Source: an uncultured Spartobacteria bacterium
Lineage (GTDB): Bacteria; Verrucomicrobiota; Verrucomicrobiia; Chthoniobacterales; Chthoniobacteraceae
Assembly: GCA_903882875.1 (NCBI GenBank)
Contig: CAIRYQ010000042.1
Span: 1 to 64,000 of the forward strand
Direction: 5' to 3'
DNA: 64,000 bases
Below, in pieces: positions 15,493 to 23,604 of this stretch (within the stretch, counting starts at the first letter, position 1; the number at the start of each line of letters is the position of its first letter). The position numbers and the translations under genes are program-made. Below the pieces are notes generated by a model that did not search any database, was not told the DNA's origin, and worked only from the letters and a program-made list of their open reading frames with translations.

Positions 15493-17836
15493 TCAACACG
15501 TCTGCATCCACTGCGGCACGCCGTTCCGTCCGACGGCGCACCGCCCGGATTTCTGCTGCGCAGGTTGCCAGTTCGTCCATGACCTGATCGCGAAAAACGG
15601 CCTCGGGCAGTTCTACGATTTGCAGGAAGGCGGCGTGCCGCCCGTACAATCGCTCGTCTTTCAAAAGCGCGACTATGCGTGGCTTGAAGATCTCTCGCGC
15701 GTCTCCAACGGCACGCTGACGCTCGACGTGCAGGGCCTCTCGTGCATCGGCTGCGCGTGGCTCATCGAAAAACTCTTCACGCGCAAACCCGGCGCGCTCG
15801 CCATCCACGTGGACCCAACGCTCGGCCAGCTCGCGCTCCGCTGGCAGCCCGGCCTATTCGATGTCGTCGCGTTTGCACGCGAACTGCAAACCTTCGGTTA
15901 CCTCGTCGGCCTGCCGGGAAAATCCGCGGCACCCGCAAGCCGCTCGCTGAATCTCCGCCTCGGTATCTGCGGCGCACTGGCGATGAACGTGATGCTCTTC
16001 ACGCTGCCGCGCTACCTCGGCATGGAGAGCGACTTCGAGTTCGCGCCACTTTTCCAACGCCTCTCGCTCATCCTCGGCACGCTCAGCTTTCTCATCGGCG
16101 GCAGCTATTTTTTCATCCGCTCATGGCACAGCCTGCGCCAGCGCGTGCTGCACATTGATCTACCGATTTCGATCGGCCTCATCGCCGCGTATGCCGGCTC
16201 AGTCTTCGCGTGGATGCGCGGCGCGCGCGGCTTCGTCTATTTCGATTTCGTCTCCACGTTCACCTTCCTCATGCTCGCCGGCCGCTGGCTCCAGCAAAAG
16301 GCCGTCGAGCGCAACCGCCACCAACTCCTCGCCGCGCAATCCGAGCCGCCGCCCGTGCGGCTCGCTTCGGGCGAGAAAGTGCCCGTCGCGCGTGTCGCCG
16401 TCGGCGATGTCTTCGCGATCGATCCCGGTCAAGTCGTGCCGGTGCTCGCGCGCCTGTGCTCCGAAGGCGCGATGCTTGGCATGGAGTGGATCAATGGCGA
16501 AAGCGAAGCCTCCAGCGCGTGTCGTGGACGCCTCGTCCCGGCGGGCGCGATGAACTGCGGACAATCCGCCATCGAACTCGAAGCCCGCGAGCCGTGGTCC
16601 GATTCGCTGCTCGCGAAACTTCTCCGCGTCACACCCTCCGGCACTACGCGCGACGCCACGCTGGAGCGATTTCTCCGCGGCTACATCGGCGTCGTCCTTT
16701 GCCTCGCGGTCGCGGGCTTTTGCGCGTGGTGGGTTGTCACCGGCGCACTGCTGCCCGCGCTGCAAGTGCTCATCTCGGTCCTCGTCGTCTCGTGCCCGTG
16801 CGCGTCCGGCGTCGCGCTCCCGCTGTGCCGTGACCTCGCCACGTCGCGGATGCGCCAGCTCGGCGTTTTCATCCGCGACGGCGAACTGTGGGCGAAGCTG
16901 GATCGCGTCCGCAAAATCATCTTCGACAAAACCGGCACGCTCACACTCGAAGCCATGTCGCTGCTGAATCCCGAATCGCTGCGCCATCTCCGCGCCGACG
17001 AGCGCGCGGTTCTGCTCGCGATGGTGAACGACAGTCTGCATCCCGTCGCCGGCTGCCTGCGCGAGCAACTCCTGGCCGACCGTGTCGCGCCAGCGCCCGC
17101 ATCCGCGATTCACGAGACCATCGGTTTCGGATTGGAAATGGATCACGACGGCGCGACGTGGCGTCTCGGCCGCGCCGAATGGGCTGCACCCGCAGCGCCC
17201 GCAGCCGACTGCGTGTTCTCCCGCGACGGCGAACCGCTCGCCGCATTCCGCTTCGGCGAAGCCGCGCGCGACGACGCCCGCGAGGAAATCGCCGCCCTGC
17301 GCGAACGCGGCTGCGAAGTTTTCATCCTCAGCGGCGACCGCCGTGCGAAAGTGGACGCGATGGCCGACCGTCTCCATCTCCCGCGCGAACAATGCCTCGG
17401 CGAACTTTCGCCCGATGAAAAAGCCGAGCGCGTCCGCGAACTCGACTCGCGCGACACGCTCTACCTCGGCGATGGCGCGAATGACTCACTTGCATTCGAC
17501 GCCGCATGGATCAGCGGCACGCCCGCGATTGACCGCGGCCTGCTGGAGCAAAAGGCCGGCTTCTATTTCTTGGGCCGCGGACTCGGCGGCGTGCGCGCAT
17601 TGCTCGACACCGCATCGCAGCGCCGCCGCACCGCGCGCGCCGTGGTCACATTCGCAATCGCCTACAACGCCGTCGCCGTCGCGCTTTGCCTCGCGGGATT
17701 CATGAGCCCGCTGCTCGCCGCCATCCTCATGCCTGCGAGTTCGCTCGTGTCGCTCGCGATTGTTTTCGCGGGATTCTCCAGCCGCCGCCCACGAGAGAAA
17801 TCCGGGCCCGTTCCGTCCAGCTATGCTGCGCCGTGA
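15476..17836 (+). CDS. ccoI: Copper-transporting P-type ATPase CcoI (FixI)
   Basis: Encodes 786 residues, taking the ATG at 15476. The N-terminus has a Cys-rich site (HVCIHCG, then FCCAGC at 26-31), followed by a heavy-metal-associated domain with CIGC (90-93). Eight membrane helices surround the CPC metal motif (440-442). The actuator motif reads NGES (340-343), the phosphorylation site is DKTGTLT (Asp484), and the HP and GDGAND motifs follow. CcoI pumps Cu(I) outward for the Cu-B centre of the oxidase. It ends the overlapping operon and runs 16 bases into the 3' end of the convergent gene at 17821. Confidence 0.93.
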   Translation: MRAAIDQHVCIHCGTPFRPTAHRPDFCCAGCQFVHDLIAKNGLGQFYDLQEGGVPPVQSLVFQKRDYAWLEDLSRVSNGTLTLDVQGLSCIGCAWLIEKLFTRKPGALAIHVDPTLGQLALRWQPGLFDVVAFARELQTFGYLVGLPGKSAAPASRSLNLRLGICGALAMNVMLFTLPRYLGMESDFEFAPLFQRLSLILGTLSFLIGGSYFFIRSWHSLRQRVLHIDLPISIGLIAAYAGSVFAWMRGARGFVYFDFVSTFTFLMLAGRWLQQKAVERNRHQLLAAQSEPPPVRLASGEKVPVARVAVGDVFAIDPGQVVPVLARLCSEGAMLGMEWINGESEASSACRGRLVPAGAMNCGQSAIELEAREPWSDSLLAKLLRVTPSGTTRDATLERFLRGYIGVVLCLAVAGFCAWWVVTGALLPALQVLISVLVVSCPCASGVALPLCRDLATSRMRQLGVFIRDGELWAKLDRVRKIIFDKTGTLTLEAMSLLNPESLRHLRADERAVLLAMVNDSLHPVAGCLREQLLADRVAPAPASAIHETIGFGLEMDHDGATWRLGRAEWAAPAAPAADCVFSRDGEPLAAFRFGEAARDDAREEIAALRERGCEVFILSGDRRAKVDAMADRLHLPREQCLGELSPDEKAERVRELDSRDTLYLGDGANDSLAFDAAWISGTPAIDRGLLEQKAGFYFLGRGLGGVRALLDTASQRRRTARAVVTFAIAYNAVAVALCLAGFMSPLLAAILMPASSLVSLAIVFAGFSSRRPREKSGPVPSSYAAP

Positions 17837-18183
17837 TGCACGCGATCGTCGGCAATGGCTGCGGCTTCCTCGCGAAGCGAGATGCGCAACTGCCGCACCA
17901 GCCGGACGACCAATCCGCCAAACGAGATTGCGGCGATGAGCGCCGCGCACACGCCCACGCTCGTCACGCCGAGCACCGTGAGCACCTCCAGCGGCGACGG
18001 GACGGTCATTTCCGCTGACGCACCGCCGCGCACGCTTTCCTCGAAGAGTCGGAAGCCGTGATCCTCCGCAAAATAGAGCGCGAAGCAGGCTGCGGACACT
18101 GCGGCGCTCACGCAGAGCGTCCTGATGTCTTCCTTGGGGGAACTCAGTGCAGGTTCATTGTTGGATCCGTGTTGTGAGTTCAT
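17821..18183 (-). CDS. Unknown small membrane protein
   Basis: Encodes 120 residues from the ATG at 18183, chosen over a longer start because the upstream residues are only basic. Two membrane helices are likely: about 25-42 (LCVSAAVSAACFALYFA) and about 68-95 (VLTVLGVTSVGVCAALIAAI, running into FGGLVVRLV). The C-terminal tail has Arg-Gln-Leu-Arg and an acidic patch. No family is recognised. Its 3' end overlaps ccoI tail to tail by 16 bases. Confidence 0.5.
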   Translation of the reverse strand: MNSQHGSNNEPALSSPKEDIRTLCVSAAVSAACFALYFAEDHGFRLFEESVRGGASAEMTVPSPLEVLTVLGVTSVGVCAALIAAISFGGLVVRLVRQLRISLREEAAAIADDRVHHGAA

Positions 18184-18553
18184 GGTTTGTTTTCTCCCAT
18201 CGCGCTTCCTCATTTTTTGCTTTTGACGCCGGTGGCGTTTGTTTCCGAAAGCGCACCTCGTCCGTTAGCATCTGCGATGCCAGCCAGCCGCCGCACCGTT
18301 TTCTCCTCTGAAAATGAGCATGCACCGTGAAACCTGTCGCGTGTCCCGCTGCACAAAAGCGGTCGGTGTGTTCAAATCCGGCCAATTCCTGAGTTTGTGC
18401 GCCGCTGCTGCCAAGCCATCATGCGAAAGTGGGTGGATTGCCAAACAAGCGACAGACTTCGGAGCCAAAGTGGTCCGCATTTCACCGGGATCGCTCACGG
18501 GGCGATTCGCCGATCTGCCCGGTCAACTCCAGAGCCTGGAGCTTCCGCCTCCG
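18184..18553. other. 370 bp without a supported gene
   Basis: Short open frames exist on both strands, but none has coherent protein character, a good ribosome binding site or a matching neighbour. I see no tRNA-like cloverleaf and no repeat. It lies upstream of the 17821-18183 gene and downstream of the phosphatase, so it may carry the promoter of the former. Confidence 0.4.
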
Positions 18554-19105
18554 TCACTTCGCCAATGACTCCACGCCGCGCCGGATTTTTTCCACGTCCA
18601 CTTTCCGCAGGTAGCGCGGGATGTTCGTCCACATCTTGTGAAAGCCATAGCCGCCGTCCTTCAGTTCGCTGATCGCATCCTCGCGGCTCCAGTGCTGCTC
18701 GACGATCCGGAACATCGCGCACACCACGCCCGTGCGATCCGAGCCGTGGTGGCAATGCACGAGGAACGGCCCGTCGCCCTTGCGCCGCCGCATCGCGAGC
18801 ACGCGGACGATGTCCCCGTCTTCGATGTGCCACGCGTCCGTCTTCACATGGCGCAGTTGCAGTTTCGTGCCGCGTGCCGCGTCTTTGTCGTCATGCAGAT
18901 CCCGCAGATCGATCACGGTGCGAATGCCGAGGCTCTCGATTGCGCGCATCCCGGCCGCATCCGGCTGTGCCGAACGAAAAAGCTGCGGCGTCACGCGGTT
19001 GAGGTTTTTCACGGCGGTTCCTTTCACCGGCTGCGCCCATTCCTCCGGGCGTTCCCCGAACGCGGCGGATGCGAGAAGGATGAGCGCCATGAAAATGCGG
19101 AGCAT
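18554..19105 (-). CDS. Exported tyrosine/dual-specificity phosphatase-like protein
   Basis: Encodes 183 residues from the ATG at 19105, which begins a signal peptide (MLRIFMALILLASAAFG). The active-site loop VHCHHGSDRTG supplies Cys118 and Arg124 of the C-x5-R signature. The upstream IRTVIDLRDLHDD carries the usual general-acid strand region of this fold, and LFRSAQP is a common family block. It is probably a periplasmic protein or inositol-phosphate phosphatase; the substrate is not visible. The next gene is divergent, with 110 bases between starts. Confidence 0.8.
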   Translation of the reverse strand: MLRIFMALILLASAAFGERPEEWAQPVKGTAVKNLNRVTPQLFRSAQPDAAGMRAIESLGIRTVIDLRDLHDDKDAARGTKLQLRHVKTDAWHIEDGDIVRVLAMRRRKGDGPFLVHCHHGSDRTGVVCAMFRIVEQHWSREDAISELKDGGYGFHKMWTNIPRYLRKVDVEKIRRGVESLAK

Positions 19106-19215
19106 CCGCACACCCTGGATGCGGTGCGTGACGATGAAAAGATCACAAGTTGCATGGTCGTTCGGTTCCGAGCGGCTTGCCAATCAGCGGCATTACGGGA
19201 GATTGTCTTCACGCG

Positions 19216-21972
19216 ATGAAACGCCTTTTCCTCCTGCTCGCACCCGCCGCCGCATTTGCCGTGGAGCTTCCGCCGCCCGCGAACCGGCCCGTGGATTTTG
19301 CGGGGGACATCCAGCCGTTGCTCGAGTCGTCCTGCATCAAGTGCCATGCGAAGGGGAAGGACCGCGGCGGCTTTTCGCTGGAGACGCGCGAGGGATTTTT
19401 CAAGGGCGGCGACACGGGTGAGGCGATGCTGCCGGGCAACAGCGCGAAGAGCCTCATCGTCGAACTCGTCGCGAGCACGGATGTGGAGACCGCGATGCCG
19501 CGCCGCGGCAAACGCTGGACGCCTGAGCAGATCGGGCTGCTGCGCGCGTGGATCGATCAAGGTGCGAAGTGGCCGGACGGGATCACTTTTGCAAAACCCA
19601 CGCCGCAGAACCTCACGCCTCGAAAAGTCGAGACGCCTGTAGGCGAGGGGAATCCGGTGGATCGCGTGCTCGCGGCGTATTTTGCGGAGCGCAAGATCGC
19701 TCGCGCGGAGCCGGTGAGCGATGCGGCGTTCGCGCGCCGCGTGTATCTCGACACGATCGGACTGCTGCCGAGCGCGGAGCAGCTCGACGCTTTTGAAAAA
19801 GACACGGCTGTGGAAAAGCGCTCGTCGCTCGTGAGTTCGTTGCTCGCGGACAAGCGCGGCTACGCGGACCACTGGCTCACTTTTTGGAACGACCTGCTGC
19901 GAAACGATTACAAGGGCACGGGCTTCATTGATGGCGGGCGCAAGCAGATCACCGGCTGGCTGCACGCTGCGTTGCGCGAAAATTTGCCGTATGATCGCTT
20001 CGTCGCCGAGCTGGTGAATCCCGGCTACGCGACCGAGGGATTCACGAGCGGCATCCTGTGGCGCGGCAATGTGAACGCCTCGATGACGCGCCCGATGCAG
20101 GCGGCGCAGAGTGTGTCGCAGGTTTTTCTCGGAGTGAATTTGAAATGTGCGAGCTGCCACGACAGCTTCATTAACGACTGGGCGCTCGCGGACTGCTACG
20201 GCCTCGCCGCGGTGTACAGCGACGAGGAAATGGAACTCGTGCGCTGCGACAAGCCGCAGGGAAAAAATGCGAAGGTGCGTTTTCTTTACCCGGAAATCGG
20301 AAGCATCGCCGCGGGCCTCGACCGCAGCGCGCGCGCGCAGCGCCTCGCCGAGCTGATGGTGAGTCCGAAAAACGGACGCCTCTCGCGCACAGTCGTGAAC
20401 CGGCTGTGGGCGCGGCTGCTTGGGCGCGGTCTCGTCGAGCCGCTCGACGACATGGACAAGCCCGCGTGGAATCGCGACCTGCTCGACTGGCTCGCGGAGG
20501 ATCTCGTCGCCCACGGCTGGGACTTGAAGCACACGATTGAAACGATCCTCAAGTCGCGCGCCTACGCGCTCCCGAGCGTGGAAGGGCCGAAGGATGAAAA
20601 GGACGAGTTCATTTTCAAAGGTCCGCTCACGCGACGCATCACGGCGGAGCAATTCAGCGATGCGGTGACTTCGCTCACGGGCGACTGGGCGAAGCTGCCG
20701 TCGTCGCCGGAGTTTGACTTCGGCGCGGACGATCTCGAAGGCGGCCTCACGATGCCGAAGTGGATCTGGACGGACGAGCCGCTCGACCTCGGCCCGCGGC
20801 GCGAGGCGGTCCACAGCGCGCGTCGCGCAATCGCGTCGGCCACGGCCAGTCTTGAAAAGGCAAGCGAGCAGGCCGCCGCCGCAATCGTCGGCGGACCGGG
20901 GCAGATTGTTGCGGCGAATGCCGCAATCACCGAAGCAGGTGAGCGGATGAAGCGCGCCCAGGAACAGTTGAACATCGCGGCAACCGTGAAGGCGGTCGGC
21001 GATCCCGGCGCGGTCAAAGTGCGGCCCTCGAGTGACAGGCACCACATCGTTTTCCGCAGGCACTTCGTGCTCCCGCAGCCGCCGACGGGCGCGATCGCGA
21101 TGATCGCGGCGAGCCAGGCATTCGACATTGAGGTGAACGGCAAGCCCGTGAAGCCCGCGCTGATTGACAGCTTCCGCCTCGGACGTGTGCGGCTCTTCGA
21201 CATCGGGCCGATGCTGAGGACAGGCGACAACCTCGTGACGATCTCGGTGATGAGCCACACGGAGAAAGGCATGAACACGACGGAGCGCGAGCAGCATCCC
21301 GAGTCGCTGCAACACCTCAATCGCACGCCCGGCATGGCCTTCCATACCCGCATCACGCTTGCCGGGAAGCACGCGCCGGTGCAGATCGGCAGCGATGAAA
21401 AATGGCGCGTGTTCCGCGCGCCGGACAGCGGATGGGGCGACGTGAAGCTCGATGACAAAGCATGGCCCGCAGCCGTGCCGCTGCCCGACGGAGTCGCGCC
21501 GATCGAGGAAGCGCCGTCGCTCGAACCGATCAAGCGGAAGGACTTCGCGAACATCCCGATTGATCTCGGCCCGATCCTGCGGCCCGCGGTGAGCACCGCG
21601 GCGCACTCCGGAAAAATCCGCGCGCCGCTGCTCGCCGCCGATCCGCTGCAACTCGCGCTGGATCGTCCGAACCGCGAGATCGTCACGCCCGCGCGCATCA
21701 CCGCAGCGACGACGATCCAGGCGCTCGAACTCACGAACGGTGCGACGCTCGATGCCCGCCTGAAAATGGCTGCGACGAAACTTTTGCCAGATGCCGCGAA
21801 AGATCCCACCGCATGGATCGCGCAGACGTATCGTTCGCTGCTCAACCGCGAGCCCTCGGCGGATGAGAAACAGATCGCGCTCGAATTTCTCAGCACCGTT
21901 CCAAAGCTTGAGGCGCTCGAGGATTTCCTGTGGGCCATCGTGAACCTCCCCGAATTTCAACTCATCAACTGA
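19216..21972 (+). CDS. DUF1549/DUF1553 protein with planctomycete-type cytochrome c domain
   Basis: Encodes 918 residues from the ATG at 19216, where a signal peptide begins (KRLFLLLAPAAAFA). The haem motif CIKCH is at 40-44 in the PSCyt1 setting (FAGDIQPLLESSCIKCH), followed by the Trp-Ile-Asp-Gln-Gly-Ala-Lys-Trp-Pro end of that domain. A DUF1549 block follows (RRVYLDTIGLLPSAEQLDAF, with NDLLRNDYKG), then DUF1553 with VNRLWARLLGRGLVEPLDDM. The middle has a long insert, with a helical stretch near 530-590 and a jelly-roll-like part near 610-740. The protein is probably periplasmic and works with the DUF1501 protein two bases downstream; the reaction is unknown for the family. Confidence 0.88.
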   Translation: MKRLFLLLAPAAAFAVELPPPANRPVDFAGDIQPLLESSCIKCHAKGKDRGGFSLETREGFFKGGDTGEAMLPGNSAKSLIVELVASTDVETAMPRRGKRWTPEQIGLLRAWIDQGAKWPDGITFAKPTPQNLTPRKVETPVGEGNPVDRVLAAYFAERKIARAEPVSDAAFARRVYLDTIGLLPSAEQLDAFEKDTAVEKRSSLVSSLLADKRGYADHWLTFWNDLLRNDYKGTGFIDGGRKQITGWLHAALRENLPYDRFVAELVNPGYATEGFTSGILWRGNVNASMTRPMQAAQSVSQVFLGVNLKCASCHDSFINDWALADCYGLAAVYSDEEMELVRCDKPQGKNAKVRFLYPEIGSIAAGLDRSARAQRLAELMVSPKNGRLSRTVVNRLWARLLGRGLVEPLDDMDKPAWNRDLLDWLAEDLVAHGWDLKHTIETILKSRAYALPSVEGPKDEKDEFIFKGPLTRRITAEQFSDAVTSLTGDWAKLPSSPEFDFGADDLEGGLTMPKWIWTDEPLDLGPRREAVHSARRAIASATASLEKASEQAAAAIVGGPGQIVAANAAITEAGERMKRAQEQLNIAATVKAVGDPGAVKVRPSSDRHHIVFRRHFVLPQPPTGAIAMIAASQAFDIEVNGKPVKPALIDSFRLGRVRLFDIGPMLRTGDNLVTISVMSHTEKGMNTTEREQHPESLQHLNRTPGMAFHTRITLAGKHAPVQIGSDEKWRVFRAPDSGWGDVKLDDKAWPAAVPLPDGVAPIEEAPSLEPIKRKDFANIPIDLGPILRPAVSTAAHSGKIRAPLLAADPLQLALDRPNREIVTPARITAATTIQALELTNGATLDARLKMAATKLLPDAAKDPTAWIAQTYRSLLNREPSADEKQIALEFLSTVPKLEALEDFLWAIVNLPEFQLIN

Positions 21973-21974
21973 CC

Positions 21975-23459
21975 ATGCTCCCGCACACCCGCCGCGATTT
22001 CCTGAAGACCGCATCCGCCGCCACGCTCGGCGCGCTGGCCGCACGTTCGCCGCAACTTTTCGCAGAGCCGCTGGAAAAAATTACGCCGCGCGCGGATTGC
22101 ATCATCGTGCTCTGGATGGCGGGTGGGATGGCGAGCACGGAGACTTTTGATCCGAAGCGCTACACGGCTTACGAGAGCGGTGTGGAATCGAAGCGCGTGC
22201 TCTCGACTTTCCCGAGCATCCCGACGGCGGTGGATGGTATCCGCTTTTCCGAGGGGCTGGAGAAGATGGCGTCGGTGATGGACCGCGGCACGCTCATCCG
22301 CACGCAGCAGGGCGCGGACTTGGGATTCATTTTGCATTCGCGGCATCAGTTCCACTGGCACACGGGCTACGTGCCGCCGCAGAGCGTGGCGGCGCCGCAC
22401 ATCGGCGCGTTCATGGCGAAGGCGCTCGGGCCGCGCGATCCGGCGATGCCGGCGTTCATCAATATCGGCCAGCGCTTCGATCTCGGCGAAGGCGAGGAGC
22501 TGAAGGCATTCACGACCGCGGGTTTTCTTGGGAGCGAATTCGGGCCGTTCAATATTCCGTTTCCGCACGAGGCTGCGACGGCGGTGCGTCCCCCTGCGGG
22601 GATGACCCCGGGGCGCTTCGAGGACCGGAACAAGTTTTACAAGCGACTGCTCGAAGCGAGCCCGGTCGGGAAATACGGGAGCACGTTCCAGCGCGAGAGT
22701 TTCGTGCGCGCGATGGACAATGCGCACCGCCTTCTCGCGTCGCCGTCGGCGAAGGCGTTCGACCTTTCGCTCGAACCGGCGGAGAACGTGGCGGAGTATG
22801 TGCCTGCGGGCTTTGATCCGAAGAACATCAATTCCGCAAAGCAGAACCGCGAGGGCGACTACGAGGCAGGGACGATCGGGCGCTTCGGCCTCGGCTGCCT
22901 GCTCGCGCGTCGGCTCGCGGAGTCGGGCGCGCGCTACATTGAGGTGACGACGGAATACATTCCGTTTTTGAATTGGGACACGCACGAGGGCGGGCACGCG
23001 CGGCTCGTGAACATGAAGAAGATGATTGATGCGCCGATCGCACAACTGATCCTCGACCTCGAAGCGCGCGGGCTTTTGAACCGCACGCTCGTGGTCCTCG
23101 CGAGCGAGTTTTCGCGCGACATGCTCATCGAGGGAAAAGAGAAGAGCCAGCAGCGCGAGCAGGCACGCGTGCCGGACAAGATCGCGGATCCGAAATTCTA
23201 CGGAATGCACCGCCATTTCACCGAGGCCGGCAGCGTGCTGATGTGGGGCGGTGGCATGAAGCGCGGTCACGGCCATGGCGAGACTGCGGACGAGCGGCCA
23301 TGCAAGGCGGTGAAGGACGCCGTGAGCATCACCGATCTCCACGCGACGATTTACAAGGCGATGGGCGTCTCGCCGAAACTCTCGTATCTCGTCGAGGAGC
23401 GCCCGTTCTACACGACGCAGGATGGCAAGGGCGTGCCGATCGAGAGCCTCTACGCCTGA
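21975..23459 (+). CDS. DUF1501 family protein, Tat-exported
   Basis: Encodes 494 residues from the ATG at 21975, two bases after the upstream stop, so the pair is one operon. A twin-arginine leader is clear (TRRDFLKTASAATLGALAA). Family blocks are CIIVLWMAGGMASTETFDPK, the region around HSRHQFHWHTGYVPP, and GRHFTEAGS-like GMHRHFTEAGSVLMWGGGM near the C-terminus. DUF1501 has an alkaline-phosphatase/sulfatase-like fold and is nearly always paired with DUF1549/DUF1553 cytochromes in PVC bacteria. Export by Tat suggests that a cofactor or metal is bound before export. Confidence 0.9.
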   Translation: MLPHTRRDFLKTASAATLGALAARSPQLFAEPLEKITPRADCIIVLWMAGGMASTETFDPKRYTAYESGVESKRVLSTFPSIPTAVDGIRFSEGLEKMASVMDRGTLIRTQQGADLGFILHSRHQFHWHTGYVPPQSVAAPHIGAFMAKALGPRDPAMPAFINIGQRFDLGEGEELKAFTTAGFLGSEFGPFNIPFPHEAATAVRPPAGMTPGRFEDRNKFYKRLLEASPVGKYGSTFQRESFVRAMDNAHRLLASPSAKAFDLSLEPAENVAEYVPAGFDPKNINSAKQNREGDYEAGTIGRFGLGCLLARRLAESGARYIEVTTEYIPFLNWDTHEGGHARLVNMKKMIDAPIAQLILDLEARGLLNRTLVVLASEFSRDMLIEGKEKSQQREQARVPDKIADPKFYGMHRHFTEAGSVLMWGGGMKRGHGHGETADERPCKAVKDAVSITDLHATIYKAMGVSPKLSYLVEERPFYTTQDGKGVPIESLYA

Positions 23460-23604
23460 GCGTCGTGCGGAGGTTCCGTCCATTGTCTCTTGGAAGGCTT
23501 GAACGATGTGGGTGGCAATGGCGGAACTGCCTGCGGGCATGTGACTCGGTCCTCATGCACGGTCTGAAAGTTGCTTTCTCAATCACGATCGCCCACAGCC
23601 CCGA

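Noticed and set aside
18314-18568. An 84-residue plus-strand ORF upstream of the phosphatase 3' end
   Set aside because: It overlaps the phosphatase antisense, has no ribosome binding site and no recognisable motif.
19024-22044. A 1006-residue antisense open frame opposite the DUF1549 gene
   Set aside because: No domain character; a by-product of high GC third positions in the real gene.
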